A DNA stretch of 64,000 nucleotides from assembly GCA_914767715.1 (NCBI GenBank), contig OU612071.1:11887493-11951492 (forward strand), written 5' to 3'. The stretch is from Membranipora membranacea (Eukaryota; Bryozoa; Gymnolaemata; Cheilostomatida; Membraniporidae). This document shows positions 30,501-40,629 of this stretch, piece after piece (position 1 is the first letter of the stretch; every line of letters begins with the position of its first letter). The notes beneath the pieces are model-generated. The model was not told where the DNA came from. It did no database searches and saw only the letters and a list, made by a program, of their open reading frames with translations. A program made the position numbers and the translations under genes.

Positions 30501-33500
30501 TGCCTTTTTGATATAAAGTATCACATAACCCGCTGGAAATTATCACTCACTTGGTCTTTCAATTAGACAAATGCGAACTCTGAGATTTATAGTTCCTTGC
30601 AATGGCTAAGCTATTTGTGAGCTATACCCTAGCTATTAGATAGCGACATTCAATTCCATATCCTCACCATTAGCTATCTTTTGCCAAACAATGGGTATGC
30701 AAAAAATAACCAGTCGCTAGTAGCATTCTAAGAAAGCCCAAATTAGCGATACTGAAGGGATTTCATCGCTGTTTGCAACTTTGTAACCAAGTCAATTTCC
30801 CAGGCTAAATTATTTTTGCTAGTAGGGACAGCCAATCAAAACAACATCAGACAAGTCCCTGTGCTGAGTGTTCTTCTTCATGATGTTATGATACTATTTC
30901 CATTCCACGAGAAGAATTTAATTCAGTGGATAGCGATTTTGGCTGTCTTTAACTGGAATCCTCCTTGGTCAGTACCATTCTATTGGTGAACTTCCTAGGA
31001 TTGTGTACTATCATAGGAGGCAACTCGAAATTGAGCAATTTGGATTGATCCAACTTTCACGGGGACAAGAAGTATTAAAGTGAAGGCTTTTTGGTATCAT
31101 TCTGGAGTTCTCAGTCTAATTTAGAAAACTGCCAAAAAGTTTATTTACAACATAATGCCCATGTCACCTCAAATGTGAGATTTGAATGTTCTAAAAATAA
31201 AGTTTTTGGTACAAAAAAAAAGATTTTTTCTGCCCTTATAACACTCTCCTTGTCTTGGCAATCAGTCCCAAGACATGACAAATAAAAAAGGTCAACTGAA
31301 TGAGAAGTTGCCCTCCCTCAACCATCTAAGGAAAACTTATTGGTATGGAAAACTGAGAAGTCCTGTTCACAGCCCATGATAGGCTTTTATGTTATTCACA
31401 TCATCTTTCCTTCAATCTGATATCCTGTCAGCATGCCAGTATTGAAAGAAAAAAGTCTGCTCAAATCATCACTTTTGGTTACAAATGAAGCACCCATTTT
31501 TTTTCCCCTAAAATATGTTACATTATAAGAGAGAAAAAAGGTACTATTTTAATAACAGTTTATACAAAATAGTACCTTTTTAAGTACCTTCCAATCTTAA
31601 GTTCGGCCAAGTTTGAGTGAAAATCAGTTGAAACTGGGCCACTTGCTGTCAATAAACCTTATAGCAGTTTTCTAAATTAGACTGAGAAGGCTAGAATGAT
31701 ACCAGAAACCTCATTCCTTCACAGTCACTTTAAGGAAATGTATTTTTATTCACCAATACTAAAGGGGTTGTCTTGTTTTTATGATTCATGGTGTAAGTAA
31801 TAGAGAACAGAGAGAAATATGATCACTATTGAACTAACTTTTTCTTGATTGCAGCAATGTCGCTTGACAGTTTGGGAACCAAGATCACTGAACTCACAAC
31901 AGAATTTGGCCGCCAAGCAACTGACATTGCCAATCTCAGAACAGATTTAAGGGATGCCAAAGCTGCAATGATCGAAGACTTCGCATTGCTAAATGAATCT
32001 CTTAATTTAGAGATCTCAGTACTACACAGCATGTTGGACGGAATGGATAACGCCTCTGATAGCATGTTGCTCCTCAAATCTAAGGTACATCCTAGCACAC
32101 CCTCGATGGAGATGATTGACCTACTACATACCAAGGTTGAGAATATGAGCACTGCAATAGTTGAGGTTCAAGACTTCCTCCATAATGCTACAGCACTCAT
32201 GACATCATTCAATGAATTGGATTCAACGGACAGAAATCTATTGTATACACAACTAAACAACTTAGAAAATCATCTAAATGGTACAAGCCGCGATCAGCAG
32301 AATATGCGAGAAAACATCAATTCCTTGTACACGCAGTTAGGTAACCTGGAAAAATCCACACCTAAGGCAATGGATGAAAGCTTGCAAAACTTCTCGAATA
32401 GCTTCAACCATACGCTTGAAAACATTGAATCAAAGATGAACCAACACATTGAGATGATGGCCTCAATGAATGACACGGCCTCGGCTGAGAGAAACTCCTT
32501 GTACATACAGTTAAACCAACTGGACAAGTCAACAACGATGGCAATGGCTGAAAACTTGCAAAACGTCTCAACTATCCTGAACCAATCCCTAGAAAATATT
32601 GAATCAAACATGAACCAACATATCGAGATGATGGCATCAATGAACGATTCCGCCTCGGCTGAGAGGAGCTCCTTGTACACTGAGTTAGAAAACCTGGATC
32701 AGTCCACTACAATGGCAATGGCTGAAAACTTGCAAAACATCTCAACTATCCTTAACCATACGTTTGAAAAAATTGAATCAAACATGAACCAACACATCGA
32801 GATGATGGCCTCAATGAACGATTCGGCCTCAGCTGAGAGGATCTCCTTGTACGCACAGTTAGAAAACCTGGATAAGTCAACAACCACGGCAATCAATGAA
32901 ACCTCCCAACACATCTCGAACATCAACATGACGATTAATGAACAGACAGCAATGATAGAGTTGATGAAAGTGACAAATACTATGGCGAAAGCCTACTCCT
33001 GTGAGTGAATTGAGTCATTCATATACACTTAGGTTATGTATTATAAAGAGCAGCCATAGGGCATATGTAGGCGCAAGTATTTCATTCTTGTTGGGACAAT
33101 TTTAGCCGGAAGAGCATTCAGGACCATGTGCTCCTGTTTACCAAATTTAGTCATTGGGTCATTATCAAGTTTTTATTATGCATTGCTGGCCCCAAGTACT
33201 CATGTTAAACACTAGCTTACGCTCCAAAAGTGTGTCATTTTGTCACGATATCAAATCAATCATCTTCTAGCAGTCCATTGTGTCGAAACTATAATGGTAA
33301 GGGATGTCGATCATTGCGCTCGATATTTACTGAGAACTTTGTGTGTTTTTCTGCTCATGCAATGCAATCAAGACTTTATTGATAATGTCCAATAACCATG
33401 ACCTTTTGCTAAAAGACCTTTCAATGAGCGGTGATTCTTGGATTAGATGCTTATGTGCATTATGATCTCATCACTGAGGTTGGGCACCTTAACTCTATTG

Positions 33501-34741
33501 TGCTATTCTCAGGCACTTTCCCATATGTGGTCTTTATGGCGATCCCTCATGTTGATGCTCAATGTTGATGCTGTGAAATTTGTGATAATCTTCAATGCCT
33601 TTTTACAACACTAAATCATCAACTGATCAGTACTACATAGGGTTAATCATTATTTAATAATAGTTAAAATGTTTTTTTAAGGTGGTAAATGTACCGATGA
33701 GTCAAGCGCTTGCACCCTTGGAGAGTTTGACGAAATCAGCTGCCAGAGGGGCTTTTTCAAGTCTCATGATGGCTATGCGCAAATTAATTTATCCGTTGGA
33801 TCTACTCGTACAAAACTGAAGAATCCGGGATTTAAAGGACTGAAGATTACACTTCACAAGTTTGAAGTTAGTTGAGTATTTATATACATGTAGACTTTTA
33901 TGGTCGATCGATTCTTGCATAGTTCATCATTTTAGCAGGAAAATGACCCACGCTGCTGCTCTGTGTATGATATATAGTTGATATAAACTTATTGTCTCGT
34001 CATAATTCATACCATTCTAAGCCCATTTCACCAGATGCGCTTGTTAATAGTTATCCACATAATTGAGTCTTAGCTCAGCTTAATATAATTCCAGTTAAAT
34101 AAGGGACATTCTGATCAACAAGAAAGTTTCTACTGTTGATAAATACACAAATTGTTCCCAATTATTTACGCATTCAATGTTTTGACTGTTGAAATCTTAT
34201 ATGTGCTACGTTTCCATATAAGGAGAATATAGGAGAATTTGTAGTGCAGTTCATATGGTAAAAAAAGCATCCCTGCCAAAGCACACTTTATTTTGTTGTG
34301 CTATAACCCCACAATGATAATTTGCTCGAATGGGCAATAGTGGCATGAATTCAACCTTGATTCAATTGTGAGAGAATGAGTATCATATTGATTTAGTTGA
34401 TTTTATTTTGTTGATGTATTTTGCGTTATTTTGTTACACATTCTCTTTTATAGTCAAAGCCTTCATGTTGCGACAATTACTGCTCTGACGATAAACTCCT
34501 GATAAAGTTAGATAATGCAAAGCGTTATGAACAATGCGGCACTGGAATTAGTGAATTAGTATTATATTTTGACGTATCAGAGATAGATTATGATGGATAT
34601 ATAGAGATATTATTTAATTCTTTTACTAATGACCAATATAGCGGTTTTATGATTGAGTTCGATTTCCAATTAATGCCTTTCCCTGAATCAGCTTACAATG
34701 CAACCTTAGATGATGTGGTGAGATATTTTATTGAAATATGA
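24382..34741 (+). CDS. Gene M: intact type II membrane coiled-coil CUB-like receptor
   Basis: Eight exons give one open frame of 718 codons: 24382-24589, 26744-26848, 27296-27358, 27882-27962, 29222-29302, 31855-33000, 33682-33866, 34454-34741 (stop TGA). Exons 1-6 end in phase 1. Residues 1-18 are basic and cytoplasmic, 19-43 a membrane helix, 70-179 short stalk modules, 180-561 a coiled-coil stalk with many NxS/T sites, 562-718 a CUB-like domain. Residues about 374-547 are three tandem 58-residue units. Compared with A and B it has a duplicated linker exon (4 and 5), lacks the extra exon 5 of A/B, and has more cysteines in the CUB-like domain (for example SKPSCCDNYCSDD). All GT/AG junctions agree with the paralogues. 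The architecture parallels scavenger-receptor-like or lectin-like surface receptors; the ligand is unknown. Confidence 0.8.
24655..24815 (-). mobile_element. tRNA-SINE, antisense, next to a sense head of the same family
   Basis: Minus strand: GGGGAGATTGCGCAATCGG (A box) and GTAGGTTCGAATTC (B box). Immediately right, at about 24787-24815, GGTGAGATGGCGCAGTCGG is a plus-strand head of the same family, giving a head-to-head arrangement. Full plus-strand relatives are at 43090-43245 and 54705-54850. Confidence 0.65.
25130..25404. mobile_element. Inverted-repeat element with tRNA-like module
   Basis: Arms GTCGATCGGCATTTAGAATC and, at the right end, its diverged complement ATTTTCAATGCCGATCGA. Inside, one half reads CCACTACCATCGGACC and the other TAGCGCAGTGGTAGCGGCG with a GGTTTGTGACCC-like B box, so the tRNA-like module is partly mirrored. 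A fragment of the same family sits in intron 7 of A and B. Confidence 0.55.
25690..26290. repeat. Partial copies of downstream intron modules in gene M intron 1
   Basis: 25715-25760 matches the intron start after exons 2 and 4 (ATCTCAGTTCTTGAATTCAA), 25775-25930 matches the tRNA-like/TIR element at 30160-30369, and 25935-26230 matches the module that follows exon 5. This is a relic of a further exon-module duplication whose exon has been lost. It ends in a (TTGA)n run at about 26247-26285. Confidence 0.6.
26744..26848 (+). CDS. Gene M exon 2
   Basis: 105 bases, phase 1 at both ends, encoding GGTTNEPHGGTFDVNARIDT then LSRAQKENYQMLQRF. Equivalent to gene A exon 2, absent from gene B. Confidence 0.7.
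27296..27358 (+). CDS. Gene M exon 3
   Basis: 63 bases encoding RSLAAITKRQKKNDDEIQNL; four codons shorter at its 5' end than in A and B. Acceptor TTGTTTGTAG and donor CTCA|GTGAGT. Confidence 0.65.
27882..27962 (+). CDS. Gene M exon 4 (linker, first copy)
   Basis: 81 bases encoding YPSKQPVEDTTFQGPQG and NHQMSQQL. Nearly the same as exon 5 at 29222-29302; the preceding about 140 bases of intron are duplicated too. Confidence 0.7.
28038..28275. mobile_element. MITE, GTCTTTCAAT family, in gene M intron 4
   Basis: Begins GGGGTATCCTTTGATTAG and ends AATTGAAGGGCCCCC, with a symmetric GAGTGAGCGATTT interior. Lies immediately before the TATAGGAGTTTA element. Confidence 0.65.
28290..28646 (-). mobile_element. 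TIR element (TATAGGAGTTTA) with tRNA-like module, gene M intron 4
   Basis: Same family as 6306-6645 but reversed. The tRNA-like module is on the minus strand at about 28403-28490 (B box complement GGGATTCAAACCC). The opposite orientation to A and B means an independent insertion into the same gene family. Confidence 0.7.
29222..29302 (+). CDS. Gene M exon 5 (linker, second copy)
   Basis: 81 bases encoding YPTKQPVGDTTVQGPQG and NHQMSQQL; more like gene A exon 4 than its neighbour is. The duplicated unit of about 1.35 kb includes the block at 29098-29190, matching 27749-27840. Phase 1 at both ends, so the extra copy keeps frame. Confidence 0.7.
29472..29713. mobile_element. MITE, GTCTTTCAAT family, in gene M intron 5
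   Basis: Termini GGGGGGTCTTTCAATTAG and AATTAAAAGACCCCC, typical interior with GTATATAGTACCATC. Another, truncated copy starts at 28753. Confidence 0.7.
29713..30369. mobile_element. TIR element (CTGATCAGCATTAGTGTTG) with tRNA-like module
   Basis: The left end CTGATCAGCATTAGTGTTG and right end CAACACTAATCAG are inverted, followed by GGGTCGAGTC / GACTCGACCC subterminal arms. At about 30163-30240 lies a plus-strand tRNA-like module (TAGCATAGTAGTTAAG, B box CGGTTCGAGTCC). It abuts the MITE on its left, a nested or adjacent pair. Confidence 0.65.
30370..30965. repeat. Further copy of intron module and interrupted MITE
   Basis: 30370-30480 repeats the module ATAGATTGAAAGGAAGC...TCTAGAGTCTAGATA seen at 6650, 25935, 28655 and 29375. 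It is followed by a GTCTTTCAAT-family MITE starting near 30474 that is interrupted by about 300 bases of other sequence and resumes near 30930. Confidence 0.5.
31072..31735. repeat. Inverted-repeat element in gene M intron 5
   Basis: Left arm 31072-31140 (ATTAAAGTGAAGG ... CTCAGTCTAATTTAGAAAAC) pairs with right arm 31668-31735 (GTTTTCTAAATTAGACTGAG ... CACTTTAAGG). An internal smaller inverted repeat lies around AAGGTACTATTTT / AAAATAGTACCTT (31540-31585). No coding frame of note. Confidence 0.65.
31855..33000 (+). CDS. Gene M exon 6: long coiled-coil stalk with 58-residue repeats
   Basis: 1146 bases (382 codons), phase 1 at both ends. It opens MSLDSLGTKITELTTEFG and aligns with A exon 6 for the first 190 codons at high identity (for example MIDLLHTKVENMSTAIVEVQ). 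The second half is three tandem 174-base units starting at 32436, 32610 and 32784, each beginning MNQHIEMMASMNDSASAER. Each unit keeps one to two NxS/T sites. Acceptor TTGATTGCAG, donor TCCT|GTGAGT. Confidence 0.85.
32436..32957 (+). repeat. Three in-frame 174-bp coding repeats in the gene M stalk
   Basis: Starts at 32436, 32610 and 32784 are exactly 174 bases apart. Units 1 and 2 are very similar along their length; unit 3 switches after about 40 codons to a sequence shared with gene A (SQHISNINMTIN). 58 residues is not a multiple of seven, so the heptad register must include a skip or hendecads. Confidence 0.85.
33682..33866 (+). CDS. Gene M exon 7: first half of CUB-like domain
   Basis: Encodes GGKCTDESSACTLGEFDEIS, CQRGFFKSHDGYAQ and NPGFKGLKITLHKFE; one codon shorter than in A. 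Donor GAA|GTTAGT. Confidence 0.7.
34454..34741 (+). CDS. Gene M exon 8: second half of CUB-like domain and stop
   Basis: Encodes SKPSCCDNYCSDDKLLIKLD, AKRYEQCGTG and the final strands SGFMIEFDFQLMP, ending VRYFIEI and TGA. Cysteine content is higher than in A and B. Its tail differs completely from theirs after AYNAT. Confidence 0.75.
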   Translation, partial: SKPSCCDNYCSDDKLLIKLDNAKRYEQCGTGISELVLYFDVSEIDYDGYIEILFNSFTNDQYSGFMIEFDFQLMPFPESAYNATLDDVVRYFIEI

Positions 34742-34754
34742 GGGTCTATGAGTA

Positions 34755-34900
34755 TTATGATGATGATGATGATGATGATGATAATTTTTTTTTTTTTTGT
34801 TCAATTTCAAATTAATGCCTTTAACTGAATCAGCTTACAATGCAACCACAGATGGCGTTGAATATTATTTGGATTATATCGTTTTTTGTTTGTTTTATGA
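34755..34900 (+). repeat. GAT microsatellite, poly-T, and a partial duplicate of the exon 8 end
   Basis: A (GAT)n run and T-tract are followed at about 34799-34880 by a diverged second copy of the last part of exon 8 (TCAATTTCAAATTAATGCC ... TCAGCTTACAATGCAACC). It follows the stop codon and is probably non-functional 3' sequence. Confidence 0.65.
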
Positions 34901-35214
34901 ACCTTATTATTCATGAACTGTCTTTCCATGTGAAAAACCAATATTTAATTTAAACTGTCCTTATTTGTTAACTATCCTATATAAGAAATTGAGTAAAATC
35001 TTATTTCAAAGCTTTCTTTATTTATCCCTTATGATGTCAGTACAGAGTTAATTCGTAAGGATATAAAATTTTATGGAAAGCTTTGGCGATGAGAAGACAG
35101 CTATATTATGAATGTTTATTGGGTTATTGGTTTATTGAGTTCATCTCTTTATCTGGAAATGTTTTGCATGATGTTGTGAGCTCTCCACAAATCTTATTCC
35201 AACAACAAACAATA

Positions 35215-35600
35215 TTGATCTGATGGGTGTAAGGACAGTCTGAGCCAATTATTGAGTAACTCTTTGTCTGTGATGGATCCTCTCTCTGATATGCCTTGTG
35301 TGGCTCTGGCGCTGGTTCAAGCGACCAATTGATTCATTTAGAGTCGAAAGCGACTGACAAAAGTCTGGCTCAGATCAGGGAGAATGGAAAATCTTTTTCT
35401 GCTCGGATTGAAGTCTTCTGCCAGTGTAGTGGTAGTTGTTTCCCTGTTATACAACATAAAAACTACAGTATAGCAGAAGATCCTTCAATTATGAGGTAGG
35501 CCTATCACTCTCGTTTATCTTGTTTGCAAAGGACATCAATTTTTTCGCATTTGCACGAGTTGTGCTGTCCACCAGGGAAAAGACATCATGAATAATACCT
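35215..35600 (+). repeat. 3'-flanking block shared with gene A flank
   Basis: Counterpart of 11560-11940. Includes GTAGTGGTAGTTGTTTCCC and AAAGGACATCAAT. A 67-codon frame here (35296-35499) is broken in the other copy, so I do not call a gene. Confidence 0.5.
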
Positions 35601-36015
35601 TGTGCTAAATTATTTATTTATTTATAACTGCTTGCCGAACTTTCGTAGGACTAAAGAGTTATCGAGCCTGTGATGCAATACTGTTGGCTGGCTTTTCCTC
35701 CCAGCCACAGGTGTGTTTTCAACCTGGTGCTAACGGGTTTTCAAGCGTTGGCAGCACTGGATTGTGGTTTCGTACAGGGGCGTAGGGAGTTCAAGCTTGA
35801 TTCATTTGCCTGCGTTTGGAGTTGCACCAATGAACTAAACTTCTCCCTTCTCCCTATACTGGTCACACTGCAGGCAAAAATGACTGGGGCTTGACCAGTA
35901 GTTGGGGGACCACTCCAAAAACATTTTTATGTTCATGATAAGCTGCAGAACTCAATATTTGCGTTTCGATGGCCACTGAGAACGGCGGAATAGAGGCTTA
36001 TGGATGTTAAATTTT

Positions 36016-36401
36016 TTACATTGAGAAGTAGGCGGGTTTTTCGCAGTAACTTGAAGTGTAATTCCAGGCTTGATGAAGAGCACTTGGGCCAGTGAATAGT
36101 ATACTTGCTTGGTTTGGTGTAGAATCATGCACTATACATTCTCCTTCATTTATTTTGTCATAGCGATATAATCTGCATATTTGACGAATAGATGGACAGA
36201 AGTCATTTGTGAACACATTCCAGGGAGAAGGCCTAAGAACTGTTCCATGGTACTCCTGGAGTTATATCCTTGAGAAAGGACATGTATCATCTGATCTTTA
36301 CACAATGCTGGCAATTGTTCAGAACTCACAATCACACTTAACTTTTTAATTGTTGCTCCACTATATGAGCTGTCAGATAATAAGACTCCAGATAAAATCA
36401 T
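36016..36401 (-). mobile_element. Decayed reverse-transcriptase fragment (LINE)
   Basis: On the minus strand two frames together give YNSRSTM, then a GTVLGPL-like degenerate segment, PGMCSQM / WNVFTNDFCPSI and VKYADYIAMTK. This order resembles the RT block GVPQGxxLGPLLF..FINDL.....YADD(I). The catalytic YADD reads YADY. Shifts and substitutions show it is dead. Confidence 0.5.
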
Positions 36402-36449
36402 CTATACTTGCCGGTTTGCTGAGGCGCATTTCAGGAATTGATAGCAGTT

Positions 36450-38040
36450 GGTGCTAACTCAACGTCATGATTATTTTTATTCGATTGCGCTCTACGAGAG
36501 CTATCATACTAAACGACCTCTTATTATAAAATGTTAATAAATATTTTACTTGTAATAAATATAGGTATAGTGATTTGTTCTTGATATATTCTTGTGCAAA
36601 AATTATTAAGATTTTATAACTTCAATACCACAATGCAACTGTATTGCAACATCATCACCACTTAAACTGAAAATTGAAAATGTGAGCAGAAGTGAAAAAT
36701 GATTTGATAGCAATCCACTACAAAAATACGTCTAGTCTTAATTTTTACAAGTACAGACAACTCCTATTTTAAACCTACACAATAACGCAAAGATACAAAA
36801 GTAGTATCGGTCATAGATCCAATCAGAGAAAACGGGGTATCAACAACTGAAAACGGTATAAAGGAAAATTTGATGCTGCACACCGCATATCAGCTATGAA
36901 GGAAGGAGAGAAATATCATTGACTTAAATAATTTGTCCCGATGTCGATAACCTTATAAGGCTGTCAGTCTAAGAAGAGTTACGCTGCTTGAGTATTTAGG
37001 CATTGAAGTCTGAATTGTCATAGCAATATGATGAGCAAGCTACAAAATTAGCAGCAAGGTTGATATTAAGATCATCAATGTTTATCTGTAGATATAACTT
37101 GATGAAGTATGAACCAACAATTTATTTATCAACACTAGGGTTAACACTTGAGGTACCAATGCTATCATTTGACCGCATACGTGTTACTCCTGCCCTATTC
37201 GTAATGAGTTGATTCTTAACATTCATATCTCCATGTTTATGATAACAATATGTGTTTTGGCTTGAGAAGCATTGATTTCGATGTATTACCTAGTTTGCAG
37301 AACAGTACAGCCAATATAGCTTTGACACAAGTTTGTTGTCAGAGTGCTTACCTTACTGGATCTCGTGTTTATTATTGTGAATGGTATATCTGGTAACTGG
37401 TGTCCATGATATGACACACTCAGCAAACCCTAAACAAATCAAAACAGTAAATCAAGAACTGAGACATCTACGTCTAAATTTGCCGAGGTCAAGTTGAAGT
37501 GGAAGATAATCACATGTTAAAGGACAACCCTATATGACGGATAGATTGGACAAAACAGCTCAATGTGCTTGGCTAAAGCTAAGCGTCCAAACTATTGGGG
37601 CAGCAAAACTCAACCTCCAATTTGTGTTTTAGAAGTAACTGATAATTAAATGACTACATAATCCCTAGCACTCTTCTCTTCTATCAAAGAGGTAACTGAT
37701 CCAAGAGCTGATCCCTAAATATTACGCAATATACCTGTATTATTCTGTTGCTGAACAGTCGAAGCTGACGAACAGCTTTTTGCCATATCCCTAATTGAGT
37801 AAATTCTCAATGTCCATCAAGTATCCAAGTGTAGGTGCAAAAAAGGATGCATGATGTTCTGCACCAGTGATAAGCTCAGTTATATCCTCATCAAATATGT
37901 TTTTGGATCCAAACCGCTTCGGTAGCTGATGATGGTAGCCATGATTAGGATTCAACAGCAGTTTGGAGAAGCTAAAACGACATAGAAACGTTTATTGATG
38001 ATATTTTTTCAAGTTTCAAGTTTGGTAATAAAAACAGTAT
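36450..38040. other. Intergenic, nothing recognised
   Basis: No exon, RNA gene or repeat family could be supported. Confidence 0.4.
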
Positions 38041-38049
38041 TGTGGATAC

Positions 38050-38145
38050 CATGGTGGTGGTTAAGTGGTGGTTAAGTGGTTAAGTGGTGGTTAAGTGGTG
38101 GTTAAGTGGTGGTTTATGGTAAATGGTGGTTAATGGATACCACAC
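38050..38145 (+). repeat. GGTGGTTAAGT minisatellite
   Basis: Short tandem units of GGTGGTTAAGTGGT with length variation, ending in TGGTAAATGGTGG. Confidence 0.8.
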
Positions 38146-38149
38146 ATAG

Positions 38150-40555
38150 TATCATAGTATCAGAAAGTGAAAAGGAGAGTGATATGAATTAACAGACAGA
38201 GAAGAAGACAGAAGACAAAAGGCAGAAGACAAAATTTCTGTATTTTAACCAGCCCTTGGACATACTTGAATCGATTCATGAAAATTCAAGTAGTCTTTAT
38301 TGCTATCATGGGTAAGTTCAGATGTAGCAAACCATCCATGAGGAATGACACGTAGCCAATGATTTAAAGCAATCCTGTGGCCCGCATGAAGAGTTGCATG
38401 GTAGAATAAAAGATGTAAATAGCTTTACCAAATTTCAGCAGCAAAGCTGGGGTGTAAAATTGAAAGATCGTTGTCCAGTTTGCTGTGAACTATGTGTCAA
38501 AAGAGGCCAGCGATAAGAGGAAAGCTCATCGGAAACAAAATATATTATATAGACGAATACTGTATCGTATTTGTTTTATTTTCAGTTCAATTTTAGCTGG
38601 TGGAAGACACGGTAATATGAACATCCTTGTGCGCAGTATAATTTGACAGGCATTGATCGGTTGCCGTATTGTATTTAAAGCCCACAGGTTTCACAAAAGT
38701 GGCGGGAGGTTCTCTTAATCATTACATTGATTGTATTTAGTATCTGGGCGTCTGTATGAAGAATCGAACGGCTGAGAGCTAGGAGTAAAGTTTTCAGTGG
38801 GAATTGGACATAATGCAGTAGATTATCAAACAATCTACACTTGTGATTGAAAACGGATTGTAAGACATTGAAAAGTGTAAATTTTATATTTCAACTGACC
38901 CAGCTATATTCGGCTGCTAGTTGTCAGTAGCAATGCTAATCGCGAAGATAAATTTGTGTTTCCAACCTTACGGCAGCAAATTATATCAAATCCTGACAGC
39001 AATTAGCAGCCTTTTTTAATCTTCTAATTGATAGCCATTGGATGAGTTCCACAAAGCAAAACAGCAGCGGGCTCTGGATGTCATTTATAACGCATGGATT
39101 AGACTGACCTCTCCTTTTAGGGGTAGGATGGCTGGGAATCAGTGGCAGACTGTAATGGTGTAGGGTGGTCTTAAACAGCGTGGCATTGAAGTCTGAAAGC
39201 ATCATAGAAAACTATTTACAGATCCGATCAGTAGAGATTTGGAGACTTCGCCAACAGCGTGTCAGTTTAATTGAGAGGAAACCTAAATAAAGACAGTAAA
39301 AATAGATAGTATAGTGTATAAAGTTAACACAGTTATATTTTTACTCCCTGCAATGTGACGCTTTGTCTTGCCTCCAATAAAGTGTTAAGAGTAGTTGTTC
39401 AAAACACTCATTCTACAGAAACAATTCATCGTTATAATTGTGGATATTGTGATAACCAAAATCTATAGTGTTGTGATGTAATTAGAATTCACTGAAAGTG
39501 GTCAAAAAAGTACGCATGCTAGAACTTAATCAATCCTAATAAGCGCTACATGCGCAGATCAGGCATATATTTGGGAGGGGGGGGGGGTTTTCTATGCATA
39601 TCTGAGCCTAGGATCACACTGCGGCAATATGATCAACTACTAGCGTGTTTAAAAGTTCACTAAGTGACACCACAGACAGAAGTTAGATGATTGCATTTAG
39701 AATCTTTCTTGAGTCACATGTTATAGATTTGTCATGTGCGAAAGGTATTACAAGAGCTGAAATCCGTTCCTCGAAACTGCAACACAATATCCCTACTGCT
39801 GGCATAAACTGTCAGGTCAAGTCTGTTGCACATGAACTGGACTTTGACTTAGATTTGCCAACCTACATCAAGAGGATGACAAAAATCCTTCGAGCATACT
39901 ACATGAAAATGTTATATAGTTATAACTTTCAGTGTGTTGCATACAGGGCCTAATTTTTTGTGTGAATGTTAGTATTGTCAAACAACTGAGAGCTTCTTGG
40001 TAAAATTAGTGGTTAACTTTACTCTAAGAATCTATATTTAAGTACCACTGGTGGTTGAGAGTTGATTTTGAGCGAACTCAATTATCTCCACATTTTGGCC
40101 GGTGTTTCTGGTGCCCGGTTACAGATAAAATAATGAAGACTGTAGTTACAGAGGTTTTGCCGTGTTATGATCAGGTGATTTCAGTGAGCATATCAGATAA
40201 TGTCTCCTATCATATCTCAACCATTCAGCTTAGAACGAACTGGCAGTGGTACGGCTTGAAGGGAAAATAAATGTGATCATTCACAAGACTTCACTACCTG
40301 CAAGTATGTAATTTTATTTCTTGAATTTACTTTATATAGGTGTTATTGTTGTGTGTCAGGTTTTGCTTAGTCGGAAAAAAACAAATTTTTGTTGCAGCAC
40401 TCCTTAACTCTATAGTGTATATGGAAATTGAATAATGGCAATGTCATACTGCTCTATCATAGTATAGGTTAAATATCGGGACGAGATAATTCATTTCACA
40501 TACTTTTTATATAAAAAAATCATATATATAATAATAATAACAATAATTTCTTCAA
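38150..40555. other. Intergenic, nothing firmly recognised
   Basis: A G-run at about 39576-39588 is the only simple-sequence feature. Open frames at 39687-39953 and 40055-40270 have no recognised similarity. Confidence 0.4.
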
Positions 40556-40556
40556 G

Positions 40557-40627
40557 GGGGAAACAGTTATCAGTCTAAGATTGGACACGTCATTGAAAAC
40601 TCAACACCAGAGGTGCTTGCTAATACA
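40557..40627 (+). CDS. Possible internal exon, unidentified
   Basis: Acceptor TTTCTTCAAG and donor ACA|GTGAGT flank 71 bases encoding GNSYQSKIGHVIENSTPEVL and ANT. Phase 1 in, 0 out, as for 21725-21822 and the CUB-like exon 7. No partner exons recognised. Confidence 0.25.
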
Positions 40628-40629
40628 GT

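Noticed and set aside
32294-32929. Long minus-strand frames opposite the gene M stalk
   Set aside because: Mirror of the repetitive coding exon; they repeat with the 174-base unit and have no splice or start context.
39574-39590. G-run as a regulatory quadruplex
   Set aside because: A single homopolymer with no flanking gene; may be sequencing-related.
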